A stretch of DNA of 64,000 nucleotides from Leisingera thetidis (GTDB taxonomy: Bacteria > Pseudomonadota > Alphaproteobacteria > Rhodobacterales > Rhodobacteraceae). The first letter of the stretch is position 1. The number at the start of each line of letters is the position of its first letter. Positions 1 to 9,748 of the stretch are shown here, piece after piece. The stretch spans positions 3,537,001 through 3,601,000 of the forward strand of contig NZ_CP109787.1 of NCBI RefSeq assembly GCF_025857195.1. The letters are read 5' to 3'. The notes beneath the pieces were generated by a model. The model worked only from the letters and a program-made list of their open reading frames with translations. It searched no databases and was not told where the DNA came from. The position numbers were made by a program, and so were the translations under genes.

Positions 1-166
1 GCACCGTGATGGTGGACGTCTCCGACCCGATCGCATCGTTGATGATCCGCTTGGGCAGCTCCAGGGTCAGATAGAGCAGAGGGAACAGGCAGGCGGTGAC
101 AACCAGCAGCACCAGTTGGTCGCGTTTCGAGTATTTCCAGATAAAATGGAACAAAGAGCGCTCGAT
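1..166 (-). CDS. ABC transporter, N-terminal part of membrane domain (partial)
   Basis: Partial gene running off the left edge; only about 55 N-terminal residues are present. The reading contains ERSLFHFIWKYSKR, then a hydrophobic segment and LELPKRIINDAIG. This is the usual opening of an exporter-type ABC membrane domain that continues into an ATPase domain. The start is odd: no in-frame ATG, GTG or TTG lies close to the conserved beginning. The best-placed codon is ATC at 166-164, seven bases after a GGAG. A TTG lies at 154-152 inside the conserved stretch, and the ATG at about 179 is in another frame. The start is therefore uncertain, and a damaged start or a sequencing change is possible. 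It is divergent from the DUF3307 gene. Confidence 0.6.
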   Translation of the reverse strand, partial: MERSLFHFIWKYSKRDQLVLLVVTACLFPLLYLTLELPKRIINDAIGSETSTITV

Positions 167-350
167 GGGAAAGCTCCATAAATGGCGGCTTCGGATATGG
201 GCTGCCTTATGGGTAGCGCGGTTTGGCGGGCACAGGCAATGGGCAGAAGCCCGCTGCGTCCCGTTGCGGCACCCGGCCGGCGCGGCATTTGCCAGGCGGG
301 AAAAAATCCGTAAGGTTCCAGCGAGGTACACTTGCTGGAGGTCATTCGGT

Positions 351-743
351 TTGCCGGAATATGTCGGATCCGTTCTGCTGCTGCTCTGCGCCCTGCAGGT
401 CAAGCACCTGTTTGCCGACTTCTTTCTGCAAACGCCGAAAATGCTGTCCGGCCGCTGCGCCTATGTCCACGTGGGGCGCGCCCAGCACGCCGGTGTCCAT
501 GTGATAGGCTCGGCCCTGGTTTTTGCCCTGTTCGGCGCGCCGGCGGTGTTCATCCTGGTGCTTGGAGCGCTGGAATGGGTGGTGCATTTCCACATTGATT
601 TCGGCAAGGCGCGCTTTTCCGAACGCCGCAAGCTGAACCCGCAGCAGGCGATGTTCTGGCAGGCGATGGGCTCGGACCAGGCGCTGCACCAGCTGACCTA
701 TATCGCCATGGCCTGGGCCTGGGTGAAATACGCCGCGATGTAA
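351..743 (+). CDS. DUF3307 family membrane protein
   Basis: 130-residue hydrophobic protein with about three membrane segments. It matches the DUF3307 family by the early KHLFADFFLQT motif, the central HAGVHVIG stretch, and the ending FWQAMGSDQALHQLTY. The family's function is unknown. The start is taken as TTG at 351 because GGAGG lies nine bases upstream and homology begins there. The frame is open further upstream, but that part has no family-like content. The gene stands alone, divergent from the partial ABC transporter and followed by a hairpin-rich repeat. Confidence 0.75.
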   Translation: MPEYVGSVLLLLCALQVKHLFADFFLQTPKMLSGRCAYVHVGRAQHAGVHVIGSALVFALFGAPAVFILVLGALEWVVHFHIDFGKARFSERRKLNPQQAMFWQAMGSDQALHQLTYIAMAWAWVKYAAM

Positions 744-757
744 TCAGCACCTGCAAG

Positions 758-832
758 CTGGGGGCCAGCCCCCAGACCCCCGGAGTATTTCTGCAAAGAA
801 GAAACTCAATAAAGGTCTGCAATTCTTCTTTG
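758..832. repeat. Intergenic composite hairpin element, copy 1
   Basis: A GC-rich hairpin (arms 758-765 and 768-775, CTGGGGGC with GCCCCCAG) is followed by CCCCCGGAGTATTT. An A/T-rich inverted repeat comes next (arms 794-803 CAAAGAAGAA and 823-832 TTCTTCTTTG). The same three-part layout recurs at 13280-13375. It lies between the convergent DUF3307 and Lrp genes and may act as a bidirectional terminator. No clean T-run follows the first stem. Confidence 0.55.
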
Positions 833-907
833 TGAAAACACTCCCGTCCCGCTGCCGGCAGGCGGCTTTGCCGCCGAGAGGGGAGGCCTGCGCCGCAGGC
901 GCAATGA

Positions 908-1417
908 TCAGGGCACCACGGGCTTGTCGCGTTTGATCGTGCGCAGCACCACATTGGTCTGGGCGCTGGCAACCGCCGGCAAGCGGAACAGGAAATCCTC
1001 CAGAAACCGGTTGTAGGCATCCAGGTCCGGCGCTAGCACCCGCAGGTGGTAATCTGCCTGGCCGGTGGTGGCATAGCATTCCTGCACCAGCGGGCTGGTT
1101 TCCACTGCACGGATGAACTCCACCAGCTTGTCCGGGTCATGCCGGGTCAGATGCACATGCACAATGGCCTGGAACCCCAGCCCCATTGCGGGCGCATTCA
1201 CCACCGCGCCGTAGCGTTCGATGATGCCCGCTTCCTCCAGCGCCCGCACCCGGCGCCAGAGGGCAGAGGGCGACATGCCCACCGCCTCGGCCAGGTCGGC
1301 GTTTGAGATACGGGAATCCTCCTGCAGCTGGGTCAGAATGCGGCGGTCGCGGCGGTCGAGTTTCATTTCCCGGTCATAGTATCCGTTAAGGCCCATCTTT
1401 TCGGAAATTTTAGCCAT
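908..1417 (-). CDS. Lrp/AsnC family transcriptional regulator
   Basis: 169 residues, typical length. The N-terminal winged helix-turn-helix is at about residues 37-60 (ISNADLAEAVGMSPSALWRR). It is followed by the RAM effector domain with the usual ATTGQADYHLRV segment. The start chosen is the ATG at 1417, preceded by GGAG; a TTG at 1447 and an ATG at 1366 are alternatives. It is transcribed away from the fused indolepyruvate ferredoxin oxidoreductase across a 96-base gap. By the usual arrangement of such pairs it probably senses an amino acid and controls iorAB; that is inference. Confidence 0.85.
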   Translation of the reverse strand: MAKISEKMGLNGYYDREMKLDRRDRRILTQLQEDSRISNADLAEAVGMSPSALWRRVRALEEAGIIERYGAVVNAPAMGLGFQAIVHVHLTRHDPDKLVEFIRAVETSPLVQECYATTGQADYHLRVLAPDLDAYNRFLEDFLFRLPAVASAQTNVVLRTIKRDKPVVP

Positions 1418-1513
1418 AAATCTCCGCAAAACCAACAACTCAGGCAAATCTTTTCAGGCTTTGAGGATTATTTTTCCGGGAAACACATACTCCGCGCAAG
1501 GATTCCCGCCGCG

Positions 1514-4500
1514 ATGACCAAGCTGAGCCACGACTTCCGCAGCTACAAGCTGGACGACCGTTACGACATGACCAGGGGCCGGGTGTTCCTGACCGGCACC
1601 CAGGCGCTGGCCCGCATCATGCTGGACCAGGCCCGCCGCGACCGCGAAGCGGAGCTGAACACCGCAGGCTTTGTGTCGGGCTACCGCGGCTCGCCGCTGG
1701 GCGGGGTCGATCTGGAGTTCTGGCGCGCCAAGGCGCGGATGCAGGAAAACCGGATCAAATTCATGCCCGCGGTGAACGAGGATCTGGGCGCCACCGCCGT
1801 TCTTGGCGCCCAGCAGGCCGTGCTGGACTCGCAGTGCGAGGTCGAGGGCGTGTTCTCCATGTGGTACGGCAAGGGGCCGGGCGTCGACCGCTCCGGCGAT
1901 GCGCTGAAACATGGCAATGCCTATGGCTCTTCGGAAAAGGGCGGTGTGCTGGTGGTGGCCGGCGACGACCACGGCTGCGTCAGCTCCTCGATGCCGCATC
2001 AGTCGGATGTCGCCTTCATGTCCTGGTTCATGCCGGTGCTGAACCCGGCGGATGTGTCCGAATACCTGACCTTCGGCGAATACGGCTTTGCCCTGTCGCG
2101 CTACTCCGGCACCTGGGTCGGCTTCAAGGCGGTGTCGGAAACCGTGGAGAGCGCGCGCTCGGTCGAGCTGCGGCCGGACCGCAAGTTCATTTACCCGGAA
2201 CTGCCGGAGTATCCAGGCGGGCTGCATATCCGCCGTGCCGACCTGCCCTCGCCCGAGATCGAAACCCGCATCCACGCCAAGCTGGACGCCGTGCGCGCCT
2301 TTGCCGAGGCCAACCCGATCGACAGGCGGATCTACGACATCAGGGAAGCACGGTTCGGCTTTGTCTCAACGGGCAAGGGGCATCTCGATCTGATGGAGGC
2401 GCTGCGCCTGCTGGGGCTGGACGAGGCCGCCTGCCGCCGCCTGGGTATCGACATCTACAAGGTCGGCATGGTCTGGCCGCTGGACCGCACCGATGCGCTG
2501 GAATTCGTGAAGGGCAAGCAGGAGGTGCTGGTCGTCGAGGAGAAGCGGGGCATCATCGAAAGCCAGTTCAAGGAAAACTTCTATGACTGGCCCGGCAGCA
2601 AGCCGGAGAAGATGGTGGGCAAATACGACAGCCAGGGGGAGCCGCTGATCCCCTGGACCGGTGAGCTGAGCCCGCTCCTTCTGGCGCCGATCGTGGCGGC
2701 GCGGCTGGACAAGTTCTTCCCCGAGGAAAACCTGCCGGCCAAAGCCGCCGCGCTGGTTGCCGAGCCGCCGAAAGTGCTGAACGTGCCCGGCGCCACCCGC
2801 ACGCCCTATTTCTGCTCCGGCTGCCCGCACAATACCTCGACCAAGCTGCCGGAAGGGTCCAAGGCGTTTTCCGGCATCGGCTGCCATGTGATGGCCAGCT
2901 GGATGGACCGCGAAACCGCAGGCTATGCCCAGATGGGCGGCGAAGGGGTGCCCTGGACCGCGGCCTCGCAGTTCAATGGCAACAAGCACGTGTTCCAGAA
3001 CCTCGGCGAAGGCACCTGGTATCACTCCGGCTCACTGGCGATCCGGCAGGCGGTCGCGGCGGGCACCAACATCACCTACAAGATCCTCTATAACGACGCG
3101 GTCGCGATGACCGGCGGCCAGCCGGTGGACGGGCCTATCTCCGTGCATGGCATCGCTCAGACCTGCCGCGCCGAAGGGGTCGAGCGGATCGCCCTGGTCT
3201 CTGACGACATCGGCAAGTTCAGCCGCGGCGGCTTCCCGGCGGGCACCACGTTCCATGACCGCAGCGCGCTGGACAGGGTGCAGCGGGAATTGCGGGAGAT
3301 CCCCGGCGTCACCGTGCTGATCTACGAGCAGACCTGCGCCACCGAAAAGCGCCGCCGCCGCAAGCGCGGCAAGATGGAGGACCCCAAGCGCTTTGCCTTC
3401 ATCAACGATCTGGTCTGCGAGGGTTGCGGCGACTGCTCGGTGGAGTCGAACTGCCTGAGCGTCGAGCCCAAGGAGACGCCGTTCGGACGCAAGCGCAAGA
3501 TCAACCTGTCCAGCTGCAACAAGGACTTTTCCTGCCTGAACGGTTTCTGCCCTTCTTTTGTTACTGTCGAAGGTGCCACCCGCCGCAAGAAGAAGACTTC
3601 CGGACTGGACGCCGCCGCGCTGACCGCCAAGCTGCCCGCACCCGGACTGCCCTCGCTTGCGGAGCCGTTCGATCTGCTGGTCACCGGGGTCGGCGGAACC
3701 GGCGTTGTGACCGTTGGCGCGCTGATCACCATGGCCGCGCATCTGGAGGGCAAGGGCGCGAGTGTCTTGGACTTCACCGGCTTTGCCCAGAAATTCGGCA
3801 CTGTGCTCAGCTACATCCGCCTGTCCAAGACTCCGGACACGCTGAACCAGGTCCGGATTGACCAGGGCAGCGCGGATGCGGTCATTGGCTGCGACGTGGT
3901 GGTGAGCTCGGCACCCAAGGCCTCCGCCCATTACCGTGCCGGCACCCGGGTGGTGCTGAACCGGGCGGAGATGCCCACTGGCGACCTGGTGCTGCGCCGC
4001 GATGCCGACCTGATGGCAGGTGTGCGGGAACGGACCATCGCAGAGGCTGTGGGCCCGCAGAATCTCTCCGGTTTCAACGCCAATGAGGCGGCGGAGAAGA
4101 TGCTGGGCGATGCAGTGCTGGCCAACGTGATGATGCTGGGCTTTGCCTGGCAGAAGGGGTTGGTGCCGGTGAGCGCCGGGGCGCTGGATCAAGCGATCAA
4201 GCTGAACGGCGTGGCCATTGAAAAGAACCGGCTGGCTTTTGCCATCGGCCGGGCAATGGCTGCAGATCCGAAACTGGTTGCCGGCCACTTTGAGGAGAAG
4301 CCCGAAAAAACTGAGACTCTGGAAGCACTGATCGAGCGGCGAGCCACATTCCTCACCGGGTACCAGAATATGGCTTATGCCCGGCGCTATACCGCGGCGC
4401 TGAAACGGTTCCGCGACGCGCTGCCTGGCGACGAGCAAGAGGAACTCACGGCCGCAGCGGCGCGCTCGCTTTTCAAGCTGATGGCCTACAAGGACGAATA

Positions 4501-4936
4501 TGAGGTCGCCCGGCTGCTGACCAGCGACGCTTTCCGGCACCAACTGGAGGAGGAGTTCGAGGGGGATTTCAGCGTCAATTACCACCTCGCCCCGCCGCTG
4601 CTGAACTGGAAACGGGATGCGCGGGGACGCCCGGCAAAACGCGCCTTCGGCGCCTGGCTGCGCCCGGCGATGAACCTGCTGGCCAAGGGCAAGGCCTTGC
4701 GCGGCTCCGCCTTCAACATCTTTGGTTACCACGAGGAAGCCCGGCTGCACCGCGACTTGCTGATTTGGTTTGAGGCCGCGCTGGACATGATTGCCAGCCG
4801 CTACACCTCGGACAAGCGTGACAACTGCCTGAATGTGCTGAAGGCGCCGATGGACATCCGCGGCTATGGCCCGGTCCGGCTTGAGGCCGCCAGGAAAATC
4901 CGCACTGAGGCAGACGTGCTTCTCCGCAGCCTGTGA
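1514..4936 (+). CDS. Indolepyruvate ferredoxin oxidoreductase, fused alpha-beta form
   Basis: 1140 residues, the length of the single-chain IorA-IorB fusions of proteobacteria. The enzyme oxidatively decarboxylates aryl-pyruvates from aromatic amino acid transamination to aryl-acetyl-CoA, using thiamine diphosphate and reducing an iron-sulfur carrier. The N-terminal two thirds carry the pyrimidine- and diphosphate-binding parts. FCSGCPHN is near residue 433 and a cysteine cluster, CEGCGDC followed by further cysteines, lies near residues 634-670. The C-terminal gamma-like domain begins near residue 720 with GVGGTGVVTVG. An AAGGA lies before the ATG. A divergent Lrp regulator fits control by amino acids. 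Confidence 0.93.
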   Translation: MTKLSHDFRSYKLDDRYDMTRGRVFLTGTQALARIMLDQARRDREAELNTAGFVSGYRGSPLGGVDLEFWRAKARMQENRIKFMPAVNEDLGATAVLGAQQAVLDSQCEVEGVFSMWYGKGPGVDRSGDALKHGNAYGSSEKGGVLVVAGDDHGCVSSSMPHQSDVAFMSWFMPVLNPADVSEYLTFGEYGFALSRYSGTWVGFKAVSETVESARSVELRPDRKFIYPELPEYPGGLHIRRADLPSPEIETRIHAKLDAVRAFAEANPIDRRIYDIREARFGFVSTGKGHLDLMEALRLLGLDEAACRRLGIDIYKVGMVWPLDRTDALEFVKGKQEVLVVEEKRGIIESQFKENFYDWPGSKPEKMVGKYDSQGEPLIPWTGELSPLLLAPIVAARLDKFFPEENLPAKAAALVAEPPKVLNVPGATRTPYFCSGCPHNTSTKLPEGSKAFSGIGCHVMASWMDRETAGYAQMGGEGVPWTAASQFNGNKHVFQNLGEGTWYHSGSLAIRQAVAAGTNITYKILYNDAVAMTGGQPVDGPISVHGIAQTCRAEGVERIALVSDDIGKFSRGGFPAGTTFHDRSALDRVQRELREIPGVTVLIYEQTCATEKRRRRKRGKMEDPKRFAFINDLVCEGCGDCSVESNCLSVEPKETPFGRKRKINLSSCNKDFSCLNGFCPSFVTVEGATRRKKKTSGLDAAALTAKLPAPGLPSLAEPFDLLVTGVGGTGVVTVGALITMAAHLEGKGASVLDFTGFAQKFGTVLSYIRLSKTPDTLNQVRIDQGSADAVIGCDVVVSSAPKASAHYRAGTRVVLNRAEMPTGDLVLRRDADLMAGVRERTIAEAVGPQNLSGFNANEAAEKMLGDAVLANVMMLGFAWQKGLVPVSAGALDQAIKLNGVAIEKNRLAFAIGRAMAADPKLVAGHFEEKPEKTETLEALIERRATFLTGYQNMAYARRYTAALKRFRDALPGDEQEELTAAAARSLFKLMAYKDEYEVARLLTSDAFRHQLEEEFEGDFSVNYHLAPPLLNWKRDARGRPAKRAFGAWLRPAMNLLAKGKALRGSAFNIFGYHEEARLHRDLLIWFEAALDMIASRYTSDKRDNCLNVLKAPMDIRGYGPVRLEAARKIRTEADVLLRSL

Positions 4937-4967
4937 CCCTGGCCGCCGGCCACCAGCCGGCTGCCGC

Positions 4968-5633
4968 TCAGACGTCCCAATGCTGCTTGGTGAACTCGGT
5001 AAATGCGTCCATTTCTTCCGGCAGCGGTTCGCGCCCAGTGAACACCTTGAGGTATTCCGGCGTTACTTCCAGCCGGTGGGTGTGGCTTTCGTTGGGATCG
5101 GCCATGTCATAGCCCAACTGCATGTAATAAAGCACCTTGGCCCGGGTCATCGCCTCGCGCTCCGGATAGCCGTAGCGCTGAAACATTATCGTCAGCGCCT
5201 CGACCCGGCGCCGGTCCGAGCGGTCTAGCAGGCTGCGCACCTTGCCGGAGCGGCGCGACCAGTCGCGCACAGCAAAGTCCAGCGCGGTGTTGAACAGGTT
5301 GGGGTTCGCGATGCATTGGAACACATTCAGCACCGCGCCGGTAATGGCCTTGGCCGGCGCCTCGGCCTGGCGCACCATGCCGGCGGTGTTGGTCTGCTCC
5401 CAGGTTTTCAGCAGCGCATCCAGCAGGTCCTGGCGGGATTTGAAATACCAGTAAAAGGACGAGCGCGAGACCTGCATCCGCTCGGCCAGCGCCAGCACCT
5501 TCACCTGCTCCACCCCGTCCGAGATCAGCACATCCATTGCCACGTTCAGCCAGTCATTGCGGGTGACTTTGATATTCCCGACAAGCGGCTCGGCCTCCGG
5601 ATCGTCGCGGTGCAGAACTGTTTTTTGCGCCAT
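4968..5633 (-). CDS. TetR/AcrR family transcriptional regulator
   Basis: 221 residues. The TetR DNA-binding domain is at about residues 22-70, with recognition region LAERMQVSRSSFYWYFKSR. It is followed by an all-helical ligand domain of unknown specificity. Its 3' end faces the end of iorAB. Its 5' end faces the peptide-transporter operon at 6061 across 427 bases, so it may control itself and that operon. No ligand can be deduced. Confidence 0.85.
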   Translation of the reverse strand: MAQKTVLHRDDPEAEPLVGNIKVTRNDWLNVAMDVLISDGVEQVKVLALAERMQVSRSSFYWYFKSRQDLLDALLKTWEQTNTAGMVRQAEAPAKAITGAVLNVFQCIANPNLFNTALDFAVRDWSRRSGKVRSLLDRSDRRRVEALTIMFQRYGYPEREAMTRAKVLYYMQLGYDMADPNESHTHRLEVTPEYLKVFTGREPLPEEMDAFTEFTKQHWDV

Positions 5634-5960
5634 GTGGGACCTTTCGGGAAATTCTCATTTCCGGCCATCCTATGCCGGGCGGCCTGCCGGCGCCAACATT
5701 GCAATCCCGCAAACCCGCATTTGCGGCAAAACCCGAGTGGCCTGCGGGCCACAGCCGTTCTGCTCCCCGCTGCGGCCGGAGGCTGGCATCTGAACCCAGG
5801 TCTGCACGCGCATGTTACCGTTTGTGATAATGCCCTGCTGCCAATGGCCGGAACCGTCGAAAACCGAAGCGGACAGGGGCCAGCCGGCCGGCGCAGAGCA
5901 ATGGAGAACCGCGAGAGCGCCCCATATTTGCCCTTGCGGCGCGGGCCTCCGGCCAAATGG

Positions 5961-5974
5961 GGTTTGACTAAACC
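5961..5974. promoter_or_regulatory. Palindrome GGTTTGACTAAACC, candidate operator
   Basis: Perfect 5+4+5 palindrome in the 5634-6060 gap between the tetR-like gene and the ABC operon, about 87 bases before the first ATPase codon. Its position suits a TetR-family operator. The rest of this gap is GC-rich and I see no other gene or RNA in it. Binding is inference. Confidence 0.3.
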
Positions 5975-6024
5975 GCCTCCGGCGCGCGAAAGTGAGGCAA
6001 AAAAACAGGGGAAAACACGATCTC

Positions 6025-6060
6025 ATGAGTGCCTTGATCCCGCCGGGCGGGCAAATCTGA
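6025..6060 (+). other. Short upstream reading frame abutting the ABC operon
   Basis: An ATG at 6025 opens an 11-codon frame (MSALIPPGGQI) whose TGA at 6058-6060 is immediately followed by the ATG of the ATPase gene. The ATPase ATG has no strong ribosome-binding site of its own, so coupled re-initiation is possible. There is no evidence that the peptide is made. Confidence 0.3.
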
Positions 6061-7842
6061 ATGCGTCCGCTGCTGTCCGTCGAAAATCTCAGCATCGGAT
6101 TCGGCAAGGGTGATTCCGTCGTGAAGGACGTGAGCTTTGCCGTACAACCGGGCGGGACGCTTGCGCTGGTCGGGGAAAGCGGCTCGGGCAAAACGATCTC
6201 CTGCCGGGCCGTCCTGCGTATCCTGCCAAAGGTGGCGCAGTTGCGGTCCGGGCGTATCACTCTGGACACCCGCGGCAGCAAGATGGACCTGGCAACGCTG
6301 GATGAACGCCGGATGCGGGATGTGCGCGGCAATACCATTGCGATGATCTTTCAGGAGCCGATGCGGTCGCTGTCGCCGCTGCACCGGATCGGCAACCAGG
6401 TCTCGGAGGTGCTGTGGCTGCATGGCCGCACAAGCGAGCGCGAAGCCCGCAAGGTGGTTCTGGAGTGCTTTGAACGGGTCGGGTTCAGTGAGCCGGAGCG
6501 CACTTATCGCTCCTACCCGTTCGAACTGTCGGGCGGGATGCGGCAGCGGGCGATGATCGCCATGGCGATGGTGGCCAAGCCGGAATTGCTGATTGCCGAC
6601 GAGCCGACCACCGCGCTGGATGTGACCACCCAGGCGCAGGTGCTGGGGCTGATGAAGGAACTGCAGCGTGAAACCGGCATGGCGATGATCCTGGTGACCC
6701 ACGACCTGGGCGTCGTCGCCAATATGGCCGAGCAGGTGGTGGTAATGCACAAAGGGCGGGTCATGGAATCCGGCCCCGCCGAACCCATGCTGCGCTCCCC
6801 GGCGCACCCCTATACCAAGGCGCTGTTCGGCGCGGCGCCCGAAATCCCGGATGAAGCCATCGTCGCGATCCCGCCCTCGCGTGAAGACCTGATCATGGAG
6901 ATGAAGTCGGTTTCCAAGACCTACACGCTCCGGGCCAGCAAGGGCTGGCAGGCCCCCACTCTGATCCATGCCTGCCGCGAGATAGATTTCCAGATGACCC
7001 GCGGTGAAACTCTGGCGATTGTCGGCGAAAGCGGCTCCGGCAAGACCACCGCGGCGCGGATCGCCCTGGGGGCGGAGCAGCCCGATCCTGGCGGCGAGGT
7101 GCTGTTCCGTCCCGACCCGAACCAGCCTCCGGTCGCCGTCCACAGCATGGACCGCACAGCCCGCACAGCCTTTCAGCGCCAGGCGCAGATGGTGTTCCAG
7201 GATCCCTATTCGTCGCTGTCGCCGCGGATGCGCATTCAGGACACCCTGATGGAACCGCTGGATATCCACCGCATCGGCAGCCGCGCGGACCGGCGCGACA
7301 AGGCGGCAGAAATGCTGCGTCTGGTGGGCCTGTCGCCGGACATGCTGAAACGCTACCCGCATGCGTTCTCAGGCGGCCAGCGGCAGCGGCTTTCGATCGC
7401 CCGCGCGCTGATGCTGGACCCGGCGCTGATCGTCTGCGACGAGCCGACCTCGGCGCTGGATGTGTCGGTGCAGGAACAGATCCTGCGGCTGCTGGAGGAA
7501 ATCCGCGACCAGCAGAACCTGTCTTACCTGTTCATCAGCCACGACCTGGCGGTGGTGGCCCGGATCGCCGATGAAGTGGCGGTGATGCGGCGCGGACTGA
7601 TTGTCGAGCAGGCGCCGCCGGAGACGTTGTTCTACAATCCCCAGCATCCCTATACCAAGGCGCTGATAGCGGCCCAGCCGGAACCCGACATCGACCGGCC
7701 AATCGACTTGAAACTGGTGGCTCAGGGTGCGGGATCACCGGAGTGCTGGCCCGATGCCTTCCGCTTTGACGGCGCCCGGGCTCCGGCCCTGGTGAACCTG
7801 AAGCACCTGGAACCCGGCCACAAGGTGCGCTGCCATGCTTGA
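6061..7842 (+). CDS. Peptide-type ABC transporter, fused double ATPase
   Basis: 593 residues with two complete ABC domains in one chain, like fused DppDF or YejF. Domain 1 has Walker A GESGSGKT near residue 38, signature LSGGMRQR near 156 and a Walker B ending ADEP near 180. Domain 2 has GESGSGKT near 322, signature FSGGQRQR near 436 and a Walker B ending CDEP near 460. It energises import through the two permeases downstream. It is the first gene of a five-gene run and overlaps the binding-protein gene by eight bases. Confidence 0.92.
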   Translation: MRPLLSVENLSIGFGKGDSVVKDVSFAVQPGGTLALVGESGSGKTISCRAVLRILPKVAQLRSGRITLDTRGSKMDLATLDERRMRDVRGNTIAMIFQEPMRSLSPLHRIGNQVSEVLWLHGRTSEREARKVVLECFERVGFSEPERTYRSYPFELSGGMRQRAMIAMAMVAKPELLIADEPTTALDVTTQAQVLGLMKELQRETGMAMILVTHDLGVVANMAEQVVVMHKGRVMESGPAEPMLRSPAHPYTKALFGAAPEIPDEAIVAIPPSREDLIMEMKSVSKTYTLRASKGWQAPTLIHACREIDFQMTRGETLAIVGESGSGKTTAARIALGAEQPDPGGEVLFRPDPNQPPVAVHSMDRTARTAFQRQAQMVFQDPYSSLSPRMRIQDTLMEPLDIHRIGSRADRRDKAAEMLRLVGLSPDMLKRYPHAFSGGQRQRLSIARALMLDPALIVCDEPTSALDVSVQEQILRLLEEIRDQQNLSYLFISHDLAVVARIADEVAVMRRGLIVEQAPPETLFYNPQHPYTKALIAAQPEPDIDRPIDLKLVAQGAGSPECWPDAFRFDGARAPALVNLKHLEPGHKVRCHA

Positions 7843-9748
7843 TGCCCTGAAATATCTTCTGGCTGCCGCCCTCGGCCTTGCGCCGCTGTCCGCCCTCGCC
7901 GGCCCTGAGGTGCAGGAAAGCAGCTTCTGGAGCGCGGAGGTGAAGGCCGGCTACCTGCCGCCTGCTGCCAAGCGGCTGCCAGAGGTGCCGCTGGTGGTGG
8001 ACCTGGCTGCGAAAGGCCGGGAATTTGGCACACAGGGCGGCACCCTGAACACCATGGTCACCCGCTCCAAGGACATCCGGCAAATGGTGGTCTATGGCTA
8101 TGCGCGGCTGGCCGGATACGACGAAAGTTACAGGCTGCAGCCCGATATCCTGCTAAGCTTCGTGAATGAAAGGAACCGCCGCTTCACCCTGAAGCTGCGC
8201 CCCGGCCACCGCTGGTCCAGCGGCGCCCCCTTCACGTCGGCCGATTTCCGTTACTGGTGGGAAGATGTCGCCAAAAATGAGCTGCTGAGCCCCGCCGGCC
8301 CGCCGGATTTCCTGAGGGTGATGGGCAAGCTGCCAAGGGTGAGCTTTCCGGACGAGACCACCATCATTTATGAATGGGACGAACCGAACCCCAGTTTCCT
8401 GCACATGCTGGCCCAGGCCCGGCCGCCGTTCATCTACCGGCCCGCGGAATATCTGAAACAATTCCATGCCGACTATGCCGACCCCGAAACGCTGGCGGAG
8501 GAAGTGGACTACGCCCGGGTCAAAAGCTGGGCGGCGCTGCACAACAAATACGACAACATGTACAAGTTCGACAACCACGAGCTTCCGACGCTGCAGCCCT
8601 GGATCAACGCCTCGCCCGGCAAGAAGATCCGCCACCAGTTTGTGCGCAACCCCTATTACCACCGGATCGACAGCCGAGGCGTGCAACTGCCCTATATCGA
8701 CACGGTGGAAATGGAGATCGTGACACCCGGCCTGGTCGCGGCCAAGTCGAATGCCGGCGAGGCGGATTTGCAGGCCCGCGGGCTGGATTTCCGGGATATC
8801 CCGATCTTGCGCAAGGGCGAGAAAGACGGATCAGGCTACAAAACCTACTTGTGGGGCAACGGTGCTGCCTCGCAGATCGCCATTTACCCCAACCTCAACA
8901 CCCGCGACCAGGTCTGGCGGGATATCCTGCGTGATGTGCGGGTGCGGCGCGCCTTGTCACTGGCCATAAACCGCCGCGCCATAAACCGCGCACTCTATTT
9001 CAACCTGGCCAAACCCGGTGCAATGACGGTGCTGGAGCAAAGCGAGCTCTTCGACCCGGCCCTGCGCGAGGCCTGGGCGCAGTTCGACCCGGCCCTGGCA
9101 AACCAGTTGCTTGACGAGGCGGGGCTGTCCGAAAGGGACGGCTATGGCATCCGTTACCTGCCGGACGGGCGGTTGATGCAGCTGGTGGTGGAAACCGCAG
9201 GCGAGCGTCAGGAAGTCGAGAACGCACTGCAGATCATCACCGACGACTGGCGCGATGTCGGTGTCAAGCTGGTGATGCGGCCGCTGGATCGCGACATCCT
9301 GCGCAACCGGGTGTTTTCCGGCAGCACCATGGCCTCGGCCTGGTTCGGCTGGGACAACGGCCTGCCGCAGGCCTATACTTCGCCCGCCTATCTGGCGCCG
9401 ACCGATCAGGTGTTCCTGTCCTGGCCGAAATGGGGCCAGTACTACCAGACCGGCGGCAGCGCGGGCGAGCCCCCGGACATGGCCCCGGCCCAGCAGTTGA
9501 TGGATCTGCTGCAGGACTGGAACATGGCCACCACCGATGCCCAACGCGCCGACGCCTGGCGCGCCATGCTGAAAATTCACGCCGATCAGGTCTTTGCCAT
9601 CGGCGTGGTCGCCGCTGCACCGCAGCCGGTGGTGGTGAGCAACCGCCTGCGCAACGTGCCGGAACAGGCGATCTGGGCCTGGGACCCCGGTGCGCATTTC
9701 GGCCTCTACCGTCCGGATGAGTTCTTTTTCGAGGATGGCCGGGGCTGA
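7835..9748 (+). CDS. ABC transporter periplasmic solute-binding protein (peptide family 5)
   Basis: 637 residues. A signal peptide has likely cleavage after ALA at residue 22. The body is an SBP_bac_5-type peptide-binding protein (IRQMVVYGYARL region, then LQPDIL, SADFRYWWED, DVRVRRALSLAINR). It is longer than the roughly 530 residues of DppA/OppA and closer to the YejA-like group. It would capture the substrate and deliver it to the permeases. The true ligand, whether a peptide, an opine or another compound, cannot be read from sequence. Confidence 0.88.
   Translation: MLDALKYLLAAALGLAPLSALAGPEVQESSFWSAEVKAGYLPPAAKRLPEVPLVVDLAAKGREFGTQGGTLNTMVTRSKDIRQMVVYGYARLAGYDESYRLQPDILLSFVNERNRRFTLKLRPGHRWSSGAPFTSADFRYWWEDVAKNELLSPAGPPDFLRVMGKLPRVSFPDETTIIYEWDEPNPSFLHMLAQARPPFIYRPAEYLKQFHADYADPETLAEEVDYARVKSWAALHNKYDNMYKFDNHELPTLQPWINASPGKKIRHQFVRNPYYHRIDSRGVQLPYIDTVEMEIVTPGLVAAKSNAGEADLQARGLDFRDIPILRKGEKDGSGYKTYLWGNGAASQIAIYPNLNTRDQVWRDILRDVRVRRALSLAINRRAINRALYFNLAKPGAMTVLEQSELFDPALREAWAQFDPALANQLLDEAGLSERDGYGIRYLPDGRLMQLVVETAGERQEVENALQIITDDWRDVGVKLVMRPLDRDILRNRVFSGSTMASAWFGWDNGLPQAYTSPAYLAPTDQVFLSWPKWGQYYQTGGSAGEPPDMAPAQQLMDLLQDWNMATTDAQRADAWRAMLKIHADQVFAIGVVAAAPQPVVVSNRLRNVPEQAIWAWDPGAHFGLYRPDEFFFEDGRG

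Noticed and set aside
3032-4750. Long minus-strand open frame (572 codons) opposite iorAB
   Set aside because: Antisense shadow of a high-GC gene; composition rich in Arg, Gly, His and Gln with no domain, while the plus-strand protein is clearly conserved.
5968-7362. 464-codon minus-strand frame opposite the ABC ATPase gene
   Set aside because: Mirror of the conserved ATPase reading; no recognisable protein features.
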